DNA from: Staphylococcus argenteus
Lineage (GTDB): Bacteria > Bacillota > Bacilli > Staphylococcales > Staphylococcaceae
Direction of reading: 5' to 3'
Length of the DNA stretch: 64,000 bases
Assembly (NCBI RefSeq): GCF_000236925.1
Contig: NC_016941.1
Coordinates: 682,001 to 746,000 of the forward strand
Under the pieces are notes generated by a model. It saw only the letters and a program-made list of their open reading frames with translations. It searched no databases and had not been told where the DNA came from. Below are positions 9,028-18,252 of the stretch, in pieces. Numbering within the stretch: position 1 is the stretch's first letter; each line of letters begins with the position of its first letter. The position numbers and the translations under genes are program-made.

Positions 9028-9702
9028 ATGCAAATATTATTAGTTGAAGATGACAATACTTTATTTCAAGAATTGAAAAAAGAATTAGAACAATGGGATT
9101 TTAACGTTGCAGGTATAGAAGATTTCGGTAAAGTGATGGATACATTTGAAAGCTTCAATCCTGAAATTGTGATATTAGACGTTCAATTGCCTAAATATGA
9201 TGGATTTTATTGGTGCCGAAAAATGAGAGAGGTATCCAATGTGCCAATATTATTCCTATCATCTCGTGATAATCCAATGGATCAAGTGATGAGCATGGAA
9301 TTAGGTGCAGATGATTACATGCAAAAGCCTTTTTATACCAATGTCTTAATCGCTAAATTACAAGCGATTTATCGTCGCGTTTACGAATTTACTGCAGAAG
9401 AAAAACGTACACTTACATGGCAAGATGCAGTAGTAGACTTATCAAAAGATAGTATTCAAAAAGGTGATGAAACTATATTTTTATCAAAAACGGAAATGAT
9501 TATATTAGAAATATTGATTACTAAAAAGAATCAAATTGTTTCTAGAGATACAATTATTACTGCATTATGGGATGATGAAGCGTTTGTCAGTGATAATACT
9601 TTAACGGTTAATGTGAATCGTTTACGAAAGAAATTGTCTGAAATAGGAATGGATAGTGCGATTGAAACAAAAGTAGGAAAAGGGTATATGGCACATGAAT
9701 AA
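9028..9702 (+). CDS. graR: GraR, response regulator for cationic antimicrobial peptide resistance
   Basis: An OmpR-family DNA-binding regulator of 224 residues. The receiver domain has the acidic pair EDD at 8-10, the phospho-acceptor in VILDVQLP (Asp51) and Lys in MQKPF. A winged-helix domain fills the C-terminal half ([17 protein letters not shown]). In S. aureus it activates mprF, dlt and vraFG in response to cationic peptides. The last 8 bases overlap graS. Compared with S. aureus from memory it has only a few conservative substitutions, including at the variable residue near 148. Confidence 0.96.
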   Translation: MQILLVEDDNTLFQELKKELEQWDFNVAGIEDFGKVMDTFESFNPEIVILDVQLPKYDGFYWCRKMREVSNVPILFLSSRDNPMDQVMSMELGADDYMQKPFYTNVLIAKLQAIYRRVYEFTAEEKRTLTWQDAVVDLSKDSIQKGDETIFLSKTEMIILEILITKKNQIVSRDTIITALWDDEAFVSDNTLTVNVNRLRKKLSEIGMDSAIETKVGKGYMAHE

Positions 9703-10735
9703 TTTGAAATGGGTAGGATATTTCCTTAAATCACGTATGAATTGGATATTTTGGATATTATTTTTGAATTTTATAATGTTAGGTATTAGTCTAATTGATT
9801 ATGATTTTCCAATTGATAGTGTGTTTTATATTGTTTCGCTTAATTTAAGTTTGACATTGATTTTTTTAATCATAACGTATTTTAAAGAAGTAAAATTATA
9901 TAAGCATTTTGATAAAGATAAAGAAATTGAGGAGATTAAACATAAAGATTTAGCAGAGACACCATTTCAACGTCATACTGTGGATTATTTATATCGTCAA
10001 ATTTTAGCGCATAAAGATAAAGTTGTTGATCAACAGTTACAATTGAATATGCATGAACAAACCATCACTGAATTTGTGCATGATATAAAAACGCCAGTGA
10101 CAGCCATGAAATTACTAATTGATCAGGAAGAAAGTCATGAAAGAAAACAAGCACTATTATATGAATGGTCTCGTATTAATTCAATGTTAGATACTCAACT
10201 GTATATTACAAGGTTAGAGTCACAACGAAAAGATATGTATTTTGATTATGTACCTCTTAAACGTATGGTTATTGATGAAATTCAATTAACAAGACACATT
10301 AGTCAAGTTAAAGGAATTGGTTTTGATGTTGACTTTAAAGTTGATGATCATGTATATACTGATATTAAATGGTGTCGCATGATTATTAGACAAATTTTAT
10401 CTAATGCATTGAAATATAGTGAGAATTATAATATTGAAATTAGAACAGAACTAATCGACAAACATGTATCTTTGATTATTAAAGACCATGGAAGAGGTAT
10501 TAGTAAGAAAGATATGCCTCGAATATTTGAACGTGGCTTCACGTCAACTGCAAATCGAAATGAAACAACATCTTCAGGTATGGGATTATATTTAGTAAAT
10601 AATGTGAAAGATCAATTAGGAATTCAAGTCGATGTTACATCTGCTGTCGGTAAAGGGACAACAGTCAGCTTAGTTTTCCCATTACAAAATGAAATTGTTG
10701 AACGCATGTCAGAAGTGACAAATTTGTCATTTTAA
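9695..10735 (+). CDS. graS: GraS, intramembrane-sensing histidine kinase
   Basis: A 346-residue sensor kinase with two N-terminal membrane helices (about residues 15-34 and 43-62) joined by a very short external loop, DYDFPIDS, at 35-42. Its acidic residues Asp35, Asp37 and Asp41 are those implicated in cationic peptide sensing in S. aureus. The H-box EFVHDIKTP holds the phosphorylated histidine. The HATPase domain has an N box ([11 protein letters not shown]) and the G boxes KDHGRGIS and SSGMGLYL. It functions with GraR, GraX and VraFG. The 3' end of the gene contains the GraR-binding palindrome that serves vraF. Confidence 0.96.
   Translation: MNNLKWVGYFLKSRMNWIFWILFLNFIMLGISLIDYDFPIDSVFYIVSLNLSLTLIFLIITYFKEVKLYKHFDKDKEIEEIKHKDLAETPFQRHTVDYLYRQILAHKDKVVDQQLQLNMHEQTITEFVHDIKTPVTAMKLLIDQEESHERKQALLYEWSRINSMLDTQLYITRLESQRKDMYFDYVPLKRMVIDEIQLTRHISQVKGIGFDVDFKVDDHVYTDIKWCRMIIRQILSNALKYSENYNIEIRTELIDKHVSLIIKDHGRGISKKDMPRIFERGFTSTANRNETTSSGMGLYLVNNVKDQLGIQVDVTSAVGKGTTVSLVFPLQNEIVERMSEVTNLSF
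10718..10727. promoter_or_regulatory. GraR-binding palindrome upstream of vraFG
   Basis: The perfect 10-base palindrome ACAAATTTGT is the published GraR motif of S. aureus vraFG and mprF. Here it lies inside the last codons of graS, about 60 bases upstream of the likely vraF -10 box. Confidence 0.8.
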
Positions 10736-10783
10736 ACATGCGTTTTGTTACTTTGAATTGATACATCTAATCAACTTCAACGA

Positions 10784-10789
10784 TATAAT
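10784..10789 (+). promoter_or_regulatory. Probable vraF -10 box
   Basis: A consensus TATAAT 90 bases before the vraF start has no good -35 hexamer 17 bases upstream, as expected for an activator-dependent promoter served by the GraR site at 10718. Confidence 0.55.
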
Positions 10790-10878
10790 AAAATAGATGT
10801 TAGTCATATGTTAAATTGAAGATACTAGTGCCAAAACTTAATGGAAATGAAGTTAAGCTAAATTATAGGAGTGTTAAA

Positions 10879-11640
10879 GTGGCAATTTTAGAAGTAAAAC
10901 AATTAACAAAAATATATGGAAATAAAAAAATGGCACAAGAAGTTCTACGAGATATTAATATGTCAGTAGAAGAGGGTGAATTTATAGCGATTATGGGTCC
11001 TTCTGGATCTGGAAAGACAACGCTATTAAATGTTTTGAGTTCAATCGATTATATTTCTCAAGGCTCTATTACTTTAAAAGGACAAAAATTAGAAAAACTC
11101 TCTAATAAAGCTTTGTCTCATATTCGAAAGCATGACATTGGTTTTATTTTTCAGGAATATAATTTGCTACATACTTTGACTGTTAAAGAAAATATTATGT
11201 TGCCTTTAACAGTTCAAAAATTAGATAAAGAGACAATGTTAAATCGCTATCAAAGAGTAGCTGAAGCATTAAATATTTTTGATATTAGTGAAAAATACCC
11301 ATCTGAACTATCTGGTGGACAACGACAAAGAACTTCTGCTGCAAGGGCGTTTATTACGCTTCCATCAATTATTTTTGCAGATGAGCCAACAGGTGCGCTT
11401 GATTCAAAAAGTACACAAGATTTATTGAAACGATTAACGAAAATGAATGAAGCATTTAAATCTACAATCATTATGGTTACACATGATCCTGTTGCAGCTA
11501 GCTATGCCAATAGAGTGATAATGCTTAAAGATGGTCAGATTTTTACTGAATTATATCAAGGTGATGATGATAAACAAACATTTTTCAAAGAAATAATGCG
11601 AGTTCAAAGTGTTCTAGGTGGCGTTAATTATGAGCTTTAA
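10879..11640 (+). CDS. vraF: VraF, ABC transporter ATPase
   Basis: The ATP-binding subunit (253 residues) of the BceAB-type transporter VraFG, needed for GraRS to sense cationic peptides. Walker A is GPSGSGKTT, the Q-loop is in FIFQEYNLL, the signature is LSGGQRQR and Walker B is IIFADEPTG, all in the order expected for the MacB/LolD group. I chose GTG 10879, which is preceded by TAGGAG and gives the S. aureus VraF length; in-frame codons before it lack a ribosome-binding site. It overlaps vraG by 11 bases. Confidence 0.95.
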   Translation: MAILEVKQLTKIYGNKKMAQEVLRDINMSVEEGEFIAIMGPSGSGKTTLLNVLSSIDYISQGSITLKGQKLEKLSNKALSHIRKHDIGFIFQEYNLLHTLTVKENIMLPLTVQKLDKETMLNRYQRVAEALNIFDISEKYPSELSGGQRQRTSAARAFITLPSIIFADEPTGALDSKSTQDLLKRLTKMNEAFKSTIIMVTHDPVAASYANRVIMLKDGQIFTELYQGDDDKQTFFKEIMRVQSVLGGVNYEL

Positions 11641-13519
11641 TCAGATTATATTTAAAAATTTTCGCCAAAACTTTTCACATTATGCCATTTATCTGTTTTC
11701 TTTAATAACGAGTGTAGTATTATACTTTAGCTTTGTAGCGTTAAAATATGCACATAAAATTAATATGACTGAATCATATCCCATCATTAAAGAGGGATCA
11801 CAAGTAGGTAGTTACTTTTTATTCTTTATTATAATCGCATTTTTATTATATGCTAATGTCTTATTTATAAAGCGTAGAAGTTATGAACTAGCGTTATATC
11901 AAACATTAGGGTTATCTAAATTCAATATTTTATATATTTTGATGCTTGAACAATTATTATTATTTATAATTACGGCGACGCTTGGTATCATTATAGGACT
12001 TTTCGGTTCGAAAATTTTATTGATGATTGTATTTACATTGTTAGGCATTAAAGAAAAGGTGCCGATTATTTTTAGTTTAAGAGCAGTGATCGAAACATTA
12101 TTATTAATTGGTGTTGCTTATTTATTTACCGCAATTCAAAATTTTGTTTTAGTATTTAAACAATCTATTTCACAACTTTCAAAGAATAACCAAGTAAAAG
12201 AAAGTAACCATAATAAAATTACATTTGAAGAAGTTATTTTAGGTATTTTAGGTATTATATTAATTATCACTGGATATTATCTTTCTCTCAATATAGTCCA
12301 ATATTATAATTCTATTGGCATATTGTTGTTCATTTTATTTTCAACAGTAATAGGTGCTTATTTCTTCTTCAAAAGCTCAGTTTCGCTTGTTTTTAAAATG
12401 GTAAAAAAATTTAGAAAAGGTGTTATCAGTGTAAATGATGTAATGTTTTCGTCATCGATTATGTATCGAATCAAGAAAAATGCATTCTCGTTGACTGTTA
12501 TGGCAATCATTTCTGCAATCACTGTGTCTGTCTTATGTTTTGCTGCAATCAGTAGAGCATCTTTAGATAGTGAAATTAAATATAGTTCACCACATGACGT
12601 TACAATTAGAGATCAACAAAAAGCTAATGAGTTAGCTAGTGAATTGAATAATCAAAAGATACCTCATTATTATAATTACAAAGAAGTTATACACACCAAG
12701 TTATATAAAGATGACTTGTTTGAAGTGAAAATGAAAGAACCATATAATGTAACGATTACTAGTGATAAATATATACCCAATACGAATTTAAAACGTGGTC
12801 AAGCTGATTTGTTCGTAGCAGAAGGAGCCATTAAAGATTTAGTAAAACATAAGAAACATGGTAAAGCCATCATTGGAACTAAAAAGCATCATGTTGATAT
12901 CAAGTTGCGCAAAGATATTAACAAAATATATTTTATGACGGATGTTGATTTGGGTGGTCCGACGTTTGTTTTAAATGATCAAGACTATCAAGAAATAAGA
13001 AAATATACTAAGCCTAAACATATCGTTTCACAATTTGGATTCGATTTGAAACATAAAAAAGATGCACTGGCTTTAGAAAAAGCCAAAAATAAAGTAGATA
13101 AATCAATAGAAACGAGAAGTGAAGCAGCAAGTTCTATATCTAGTTTGACAGGGATTCTATTATTTGTAACATCATTTTTAGGTATTACATTCTTAATTGC
13201 TGTTTGTTGCATCATTTATATTAAACAAATTGATGAGACAGAAGATGAATTGGAAAATTATAGTATTTTAAGAAAACTTGGATTTACGCAAAAAGATATG
13301 GCGAGAGGTCTTAAATTTAAGATTCTTTTTAATTTCGGATTGCCTTTAGTTATCGCGCTCTCACATGCGTATTTTACTTCATTAGCCTATATGAAGTTAA
13401 TGGGTACTACGAATCAAATACCTATTTTTATAGTGATGGGTTTATATGTTTGTATGTATGCTATATTTGCTATAACTGCTTATAATCATTCGAAACGTAC
13501 AATTAGACATTCAATATAA
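11630..13519 (+). CDS. vraG: VraG, BceB-type permease and peptide-sensing partner of GraS
   Basis: A 629-residue membrane permease with ten predicted helices and the large extracellular domain (about residues 310-510) that defines BceB-type transporters. FtsX-like membrane blocks lie near the N-terminus and at the C-terminus. With VraF it forms the flux-sensing module that signals to GraS in the presence of colistin, polymyxin and host peptides. The extracellular loop is very rich in Lys and Asp. ATG 11630 overlaps the vraF end. A strong terminator follows. Confidence 0.95.
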   Translation: MSFNQIIFKNFRQNFSHYAIYLFSLITSVVLYFSFVALKYAHKINMTESYPIIKEGSQVGSYFLFFIIIAFLLYANVLFIKRRSYELALYQTLGLSKFNILYILMLEQLLLFIITATLGIIIGLFGSKILLMIVFTLLGIKEKVPIIFSLRAVIETLLLIGVAYLFTAIQNFVLVFKQSISQLSKNNQVKESNHNKITFEEVILGILGIILIITGYYLSLNIVQYYNSIGILLFILFSTVIGAYFFFKSSVSLVFKMVKKFRKGVISVNDVMFSSSIMYRIKKNAFSLTVMAIISAITVSVLCFAAISRASLDSEIKYSSPHDVTIRDQQKANELASELNNQKIPHYYNYKEVIHTKLYKDDLFEVKMKEPYNVTITSDKYIPNTNLKRGQADLFVAEGAIKDLVKHKKHGKAIIGTKKHHVDIKLRKDINKIYFMTDVDLGGPTFVLNDQDYQEIRKYTKPKHIVSQFGFDLKHKKDALALEKAKNKVDKSIETRSEAASSISSLTGILLFVTSFLGITFLIAVCCIIYIKQIDETEDELENYSILRKLGFTQKDMARGLKFKILFNFGLPLVIALSHAYFTSLAYMKLMGTTNQIPIFIVMGLYVCMYAIFAITAYNHSKRTIRHSI

Positions 13520-13531
13520 TTATATTTCACG

Positions 13532-13583
13532 GCTTTCAGGGAAGTAACGCTTAGAAATCTAGGTTACTTCGCTGGAAGCTTTA
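13532..13583 (+). terminator. Rho-independent terminator after vraG
   Basis: A stem built from CTTTCAG-GAAGTAAC and GTTACTTC-CTGGAAG is followed by a short T-rich tail. Confidence 0.75.
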
Positions 13584-14176
13584 TTAGATTCTATGAATAA
13601 ATTGAAATGATTGAAAAGCTTTTTACTTTTTATCTGTTTTATTTTTAGGGATTTTGAAATTGAAAACGTGAACTCAAACTTTGTAAAAAATGATAAATAT
13701 GAGAAAATAGAGTAGTAAGCATTGAAAGCTATAAATAACACAAATAGTTCGAAAAGGTATACGATATTTATTAATATGTAAATGTTATGTAATACATATT
13801 GTATCACTGTAAAATTTGCAATGATTTTAATTTACATTTTTTAGCTATACAAAGATAAAAGAACGCTTATTAAATAAGGGTTTTTAAACAAACGCACGCG
13901 ACTATTTAAATTTTGTGTAAATATTAAGTTTCGTCTTTGTTAAAAATTTGTAAATTGAATTGTGGGATTGTAAATTTTGTGCTATTTTCATATAAGGGCA
14001 AATACAGTAAATATTTACTGTGAGGTATATTTGAAATTAATATCAGTACACTAAAATTATACTGACGATTGATAATAACAAATTTGTATCATTAGTTTGT
14101 AAATTCACTTGTCTTAATTTGAAACAAATTATAACTGAATGTGATTGGTGACAATCGCTTAAATGGAGGATTTTAA
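13584..14176. other. Long AT-rich gap before the phosphate transport genes
   Basis: No convincing gene. An 82-codon open frame on the minus strand lacks a ribosome-binding site and is low-complexity. Within the gap are a weak hairpin near 13866-13886 (CTTATT/AATAAG followed by T), a GraR-like palindrome at 14078, and a possible promoter at 14109-14135. Confidence 0.5.
14078..14087. promoter_or_regulatory. GraR-like palindrome upstream of the phosphate genes
   Basis: ACAAATTTGT is identical to the vraF GraR site and lies 90 bases before the DUF47 gene start, centred roughly 60 bases upstream of its likely transcription start. Function is inferred only. Confidence 0.4.
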
Positions 14177-14794
14177 ATGTTTAGTAAGAAAAAAGATAAG
14201 TTTATGGTTCAATTAGAAGAGATGGTTTTCAATCTAGACCGTGCAGCTATTGAATTCGGTAAAATGGACTTCAATACTCATTTAGATTTAAAAGCATACT
14301 CAGACAACATTAAAACTTATGAGTCACATGGTGACGAATTAGTACATCAAGTTATTACTGATTTAAATCAAACATTTATCACACCAATTGAACGTGAAGA
14401 TATTTTATCATTATGTGATGCAATTGATGATGTTTTAGATGCAATTGAAGAGACGGCTGCTATGTTTGAAATGTATTCGATTGAATACACAGATGAATAT
14501 ATGGCTGAATTTGTTGATAACATTCAAAAAGCTGTAGCAGAGATGAAACTTGCAGTTGGTTTATTAGTAGATAAAAAGTTATCACATATGCGTATCCATT
14601 CAATTAATATTAAAGAATTTGAAACAAACTGTGACGGTATTTTAAGACAGTCAATTAAACATATTTTCAATAGCGAAACAGATCCAATCACATTAATTAA
14701 AATAAAAGATATTTATGAAAGCATGGAAGAAATCGCTGATAAATGTCAAATCGTAGCAAATAATTTTGAAACTATTATTATGAAAAATAGCTAA
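14177..14794 (+). CDS. pitR: DUF47 PhoU-like regulator of the Pit phosphate transporter
   Basis: A 205-residue all-helical protein of the DUF47/PhoU-like family. Members are encoded directly upstream of Pit-type phosphate permeases and probably bind metal to modulate transport. Acidic helix repeats DDVLDAIEETAAMFE and YESMEEIADKCQIVAN match the two PhoU-type halves with E-x-x-x-D metal ligands. It has no signal or membrane segment. The start follows TGGAGG. The permease gene begins 15 bases after the stop, so the pair is cotranscribed. The symbol is the one commonly used for Pit-linked DUF47 genes. Confidence 0.88.
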   Translation: MFSKKKDKFMVQLEEMVFNLDRAAIEFGKMDFNTHLDLKAYSDNIKTYESHGDELVHQVITDLNQTFITPIEREDILSLCDAIDDVLDAIEETAAMFEMYSIEYTDEYMAEFVDNIQKAVAEMKLAVGLLVDKKLSHMRIHSINIKEFETNCDGILRQSIKHIFNSETDPITLIKIKDIYESMEEIADKCQIVANNFETIIMKNS

Positions 14795-14809
14795 GGGGAG
14801 TATATATTT

Positions 14810-15817
14810 ATGTCATATATAATCATCGTCACTATAGCTGTAGTTATTTTCTCGCTGGTATTTGACTTTATCAATGGTTTCCATGATACAGCCAATGCAG
14901 TAGCTACTGCAGTATCGACTAGAGCGTTAACGCCAAAAACGGCAATTTTAATGGCAGCAGTGATGAACTTTATAGGTGCTTTAACATTTACGGGCGTTGC
15001 AGGCACTATTACTAAAGACATTGTCGATCCATTTAAATTAGAAAATGGATTAGTTGTTGTATTAGCAGCAATATTAGCAGCTATCGTTTGGAATTTAGCT
15101 ACATGGTTTTATGGTATACCGAGTTCGTCATCTCATGCTTTGATAGGGTCAATTGCAGGCGCTGCGATTGCTTCTGAAGGTTCATTTTCAGTTTTACATT
15201 ATCAAGGATTCACAAAAATTATTATTGTATTAATCGTTTCACCGATTATTGCATTTTGTGTTGGTTTTTTAATGTATTCTATTTTTAAAGTGATATTTAA
15301 AAATGCAAACTTAACAAGAGCGAACCGTAACTTTAGATTTTTCCAAATCTTCACAGCAGCATTACAATCATTTTCACATGGTACAAACGATGCTCAAAAA
15401 TCGATGGGGATTATTACATTGGCTTTGATTGTTGCAAATGTTCAAACGGATGGTAGTGTAGAACCTCAATTATGGGTTAAGGTTGCCTGTGCAACAGCTA
15501 TGGGTCTTGGTACTGCTATTGGTGGTTGGAAAATTATCAAAACTGTAGGTGGTAATATTATGAAAATTCGTCCTGCTAATGGTGCAGCGGCTGATTTATC
15601 ATCTGCATTAACAATTTTCGTTGCATCATCATTACATTTCCCATTATCAACAACACACGTTGTTTCATCATCAATTTTAGGTGTTGGTGCTTCTAACAGA
15701 GCAAAAGGTGTTAAATGGAGTACTGCACAGAGAATGATTATTACATGGGTAATTACGTTGCCAATTTCCGCAATATTAGCAGCATTATTATTCTATATAC
15801 TTAACTTATTTTTCTAA
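14810..15817 (+). CDS. pitA: Low-affinity inorganic phosphate transporter PitA
   Basis: A PiT-family phosphate:cation symporter of 335 residues with about ten helices. Both copies of the family signature are present: DFINGFHDTANAVATAVSTR at residues 16-35 and FSHGTNDAQKSMGII in the second half. This inverted duplication forms the translocation site. It imports metal-phosphate complexes driven by the proton gradient. It is translated from ATG after AGGGGAG, just behind the DUF47 gene, and closes the operon before a terminator. Confidence 0.93.
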   Translation: MSYIIIVTIAVVIFSLVFDFINGFHDTANAVATAVSTRALTPKTAILMAAVMNFIGALTFTGVAGTITKDIVDPFKLENGLVVVLAAILAAIVWNLATWFYGIPSSSSHALIGSIAGAAIASEGSFSVLHYQGFTKIIIVLIVSPIIAFCVGFLMYSIFKVIFKNANLTRANRNFRFFQIFTAALQSFSHGTNDAQKSMGIITLALIVANVQTDGSVEPQLWVKVACATAMGLGTAIGGWKIIKTVGGNIMKIRPANGAAADLSSALTIFVASSLHFPLSTTHVVSSSILGVGASNRAKGVKWSTAQRMIITWVITLPISAILAALLFYILNLFF

Positions 15818-15831
15818 TTAAATTACAAATA

Positions 15832-15875
15832 AAGCTTCAGTATCACGTATAATATGTGGTACTGAAGTTTTGTCA
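15832..15875 (+). terminator. Rho-independent terminator after pitA
   Basis: CTTCAGTA-CAC pairs with GTG-TACTGAAG; the tail is TTTTGTC. Confidence 0.75.
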
Positions 15876-16026
15876 TTTATAAAGTAGTTTTTTAAAAGAA
15901 AATATAAATTATCTTACTGCTTATTTTAGGGATTTATGGCTCAAACACAAGTTGGATTTATACGATACAATTATTTGTTAGCTAAATAGATATATTGGAG
16001 TCTAAGTTACATTATTATTGAATAAA

Positions 16027-16079
16027 GCATTGTAAAAAGGGTGGTATCCATAATAAAAGAACCATCCTTTTTATAATGC
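16027..16079. terminator. Orphan hairpin, possible sRNA terminator
   Basis: GCATT-TAAAAAGG-TGGT pairs with ACCA-CCTTTTTATAATGC over a 15-base loop. The A and T runs make it work as a terminator in either direction, yet no annotated gene ends here. Confidence 0.5.
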
Positions 16080-16390
16080 AAAATTGTTTGAATAGTTAGC
16101 AATTTATATGATTAATCTAAATTGTATTGAACTTCATTTAATATAAATTTGTGTATGTAGATAAAAAAGCGTAAAATACTGGTATAACAAATGAAATCAT
16201 TATATAGTCTATATAAAGTCAACTTTGTTGCATTATTTTGATTTTTAATATATTATTCATTTAATTTAATCGAAAGTATATTTCACTATCTTTTACCTAA
16301 CTACCATTCATACAAAAACGATAATAATAGCGAAATTGGAACGAGTAAATTTTTTTGTACTAAAATGAAAATTTTTTTCAAATTAAAAAA

Positions 16391-16430
16391 CTAGCAATAT
16401 CACTTGTTGTGAATTGCTAGTATATATCAG
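16391..16430 (-). terminator. Terminator of the CHAP hydrolase gene
   Basis: CTAGCAAT and ATTGCTAG form an inverted repeat 15-25 bases after the stop codon, with an A run on the plus strand that reads as T on the transcript. Confidence 0.7.
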
Positions 16431-16444
16431 TGCAATTTATTTAA

Positions 16445-17242
16445 TTAGTGGATGAATGCATAGCTAGAAACTTCTGAAGCTGGAATAGTACGATAGTTCA
16501 TGTTATATGGACCATAAGTATAATTCATTTCAGAAATAAGGATACTACCATCGCCATTGATACGTTCAACATAAGCAACGTGTCCATATGGGCCTGGTGT
16601 ACTTTGCATGATTGAACCAACTGATGGTGTGTTGTTAACTTGGTAGCCATCGTTAGCTGCGTTACCAGCCCAATATTTTGCATCTGACCAATATGTGCTA
16701 ATTGGTTTACCTGCTTGAGCGCGACGGTCAAATACGTACCAAGTACATTGGCCTTCAGTATATAGGTTTTGATGGTTAAATGATGATGTATTGCCATTAG
16801 TGCTAGTTGCAACTGTTGGTGTAGTACCACCAGATCCACCATTAGGAATTTGTAAAGTTTGGTTAGGCATGATTAAATAACCACTTAGGTTATTAGCTGC
16901 CATTAATTGATCAACAGATACACCATATCTGCTAGCGATAATGTTTAATGATTCACCAGCTTGTACAGTATGAGATGATGCTGAACCATATTGTGAAGAA
17001 GTGTTTGATGTACTTTGTGCACCACTTCCACCTACAGAGATAACTTGACCAGGAAATACTAAGTTGTTATCTAAATGGTTGCTTTGTTTAATACTCTCTA
17101 CTGAAGTGTTGTATTGTTGTGCAATACTCCATAATGATTCACCAGATTGTACTGTATGTTGTGTAGATGCTTGTGCATCATGATGCGTTAAAAATGCTGC
17201 TGCACCAGATGTTGCGGTTACTGCAAATGCTAATTTTTTCAA
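16445..17242 (-). CDS. Secreted LysM-CHAP peptidoglycan hydrolase (SsaA/Sle1-like)
   Basis: A cell-wall amidase/endopeptidase of 265 residues. A signal peptide ends at DAQA-S (residue 25). Two LysM domains follow (HTVQSGESLWSIAQQYN near 29 and HTVQAGESLNIIASRYG near 91), joined by Ser/Gly-rich linkers. A C-terminal CHAP domain starts near 155, with the catalytic Cys in EGQCTWYVFDRR, His in YGHVAYVE and the downstream Glu/Asn of ISEMNY. The start is TTG, preceded by AAGGAGGAG. In S. aureus such genes are controlled by WalKR, and a WalR-like site lies upstream. It is a paralogue of Sle1/Aaa, which has three LysM domains. Confidence 0.93.
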   Translation of the reverse strand: MKKLAFAVTATSGAAAFLTHHDAQASTQHTVQSGESLWSIAQQYNTSVESIKQSNHLDNNLVFPGQVISVGGSGAQSTSNTSSQYGSASSHTVQAGESLNIIASRYGVSVDQLMAANNLSGYLIMPNQTLQIPNGGSGGTTPTVATSTNGNTSSFNHQNLYTEGQCTWYVFDRRAQAGKPISTYWSDAKYWAGNAANDGYQVNNTPSVGSIMQSTPGPYGHVAYVERINGDGSILISEMNYTYGPYNMNYRTIPASEVSSYAFIH

Positions 17243-17369
17243 AGGGACTCCTCCTTAAAATTAAGATTTACTACTTTTTAAAATTTGTAAAACAATTTAT
17301 ATAGTAAATTAAGTTTTCGTTTTTTATTACGCTTTCCATATTATCAAAAATTAGTTGCTTTGTGTGGTT

Positions 17370-17386
17370 TGTTATTATCTTGTAAT
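17370..17386. promoter_or_regulatory. WalR-like site upstream of the CHAP hydrolase
   Basis: TGTTAT-N5-TGTAAT fits the WalR consensus TGTWAH-N5-TGTWAH exactly, 128 bases before the hydrolase start and on the opposite strand to the gene. The rest of the 17243-17598 gap shows only the two divergent ribosome-binding sites and AT-rich promoter DNA. Confidence 0.5.
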
Positions 17387-17598
17387 ATTATTAACATTTT
17401 AGGATTTTAAAGCAAAAGTTGGAAAAAGCTGATTTGATGGAGAATAAGAGCAATTCAATTCGTTTTTTCATTTAGCAAAAAATATATTTTGTAACATTTA
17501 AAAGTGTAAAATAACATTCCGTATCAAAGGTTATTTCTTTTGAAGAAACAAAATTTACTGTAAAATTTGACGCATAAAATGACAAAGGAGGCATTACA

Positions 17599-18252
17599 TT
17601 GGCACATAATACTAATCATTCGTATTATCAGCAAAATCAATCAAAGCAACAAGATCATTCCATAAGTAAGGTTTGGCTCTATTTTATGTATTACTGGATT
17701 ATATTTGGTGTGGGTTGTTATTTAGGACAATTTTTACCATTAAGTTGGCGACAGCCTTTATCATTTGGTTTACTCATTATAATTTTAGCTACACTTATAT
17801 TTAATCGAGCAAGACGATTCGGTTTAATCATTTCGAATCTATATGCTGTAGGTATAGGACTACTATCATATGCTACCTTTGCCACATATTTACAGAATTT
17901 AGGACCAGATATTTTCTATAAAAATATAGCATTAGCAGTTTTTGCATTTATTGCCTTTGGTATCATTGGCTATTTTGTTGTAGGAGACGCTTCGAGTATT
18001 GGTAAATATTTGTTTGTTACTTTAATCGCATTAATTATTGCAAGTATTATTGGTATATTTCTTCGCAATCCTATTTTTTATACAGTGATTACGGTCGTAA
18101 GTCTATTACTATTTTTACTATATACATTATATGATTTTAATCGTTTGAAACGAGGGGAATATTCTCCGCAAGAAATGGGCTTCAACCTATTTATTAATTT
18201 GCTAAATATTATTAAAGATATTCTTTATTTAGCAAATACATTTCGTAGATAA
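17599..18252 (+). CDS. BAX inhibitor-1/YccA-like membrane protein
   Basis: A 217-residue protein with a polar, Gln/His-rich N-terminal tail of about 24 residues and seven hydrophobic helices, the layout of the BAX inhibitor-1 (TMBIM, UPF0005) family. The last helices contain LYTLYDFNRLKRGEY, where the aspartate is a conserved family site. Bacterial members are calcium-leak channels or partners of membrane proteases; the role here is unknown. The start is TTG at the ideal distance from AAAGGAGG. It is divergent from the CHAP hydrolase. Confidence 0.85.
   Translation: MAHNTNHSYYQQNQSKQQDHSISKVWLYFMYYWIIFGVGCYLGQFLPLSWRQPLSFGLLIIILATLIFNRARRFGLIISNLYAVGIGLLSYATFATYLQNLGPDIFYKNIALAVFAFIAFGIIGYFVVGDASSIGKYLFVTLIALIIASIIGIFLRNPIFYTVITVVSLLLFLLYTLYDFNRLKRGEYSPQEMGFNLFINLLNIIKDILYLANTFRR

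Larger units (their letters stand above)
15876..16444. other. Non-coding gap between pitA and the CHAP hydrolase gene
   Basis: No gene is evident. It holds an orphan terminator-like hairpin at 16027-16079 (listed separately) and AT-rich sequence. Just beyond the minus-strand gene, the segment CTAGCAAT...ATTGCTAG at 16391-16421 can fold into that gene's terminator. Confidence 0.55.

Noticed and set aside
13559..13807. An 82-codon open frame on the minus strand between vraG and the phosphate genes.
   Set aside because: No ribosome-binding site, AT-rich low-complexity composition, and overlap with the vraG terminator.
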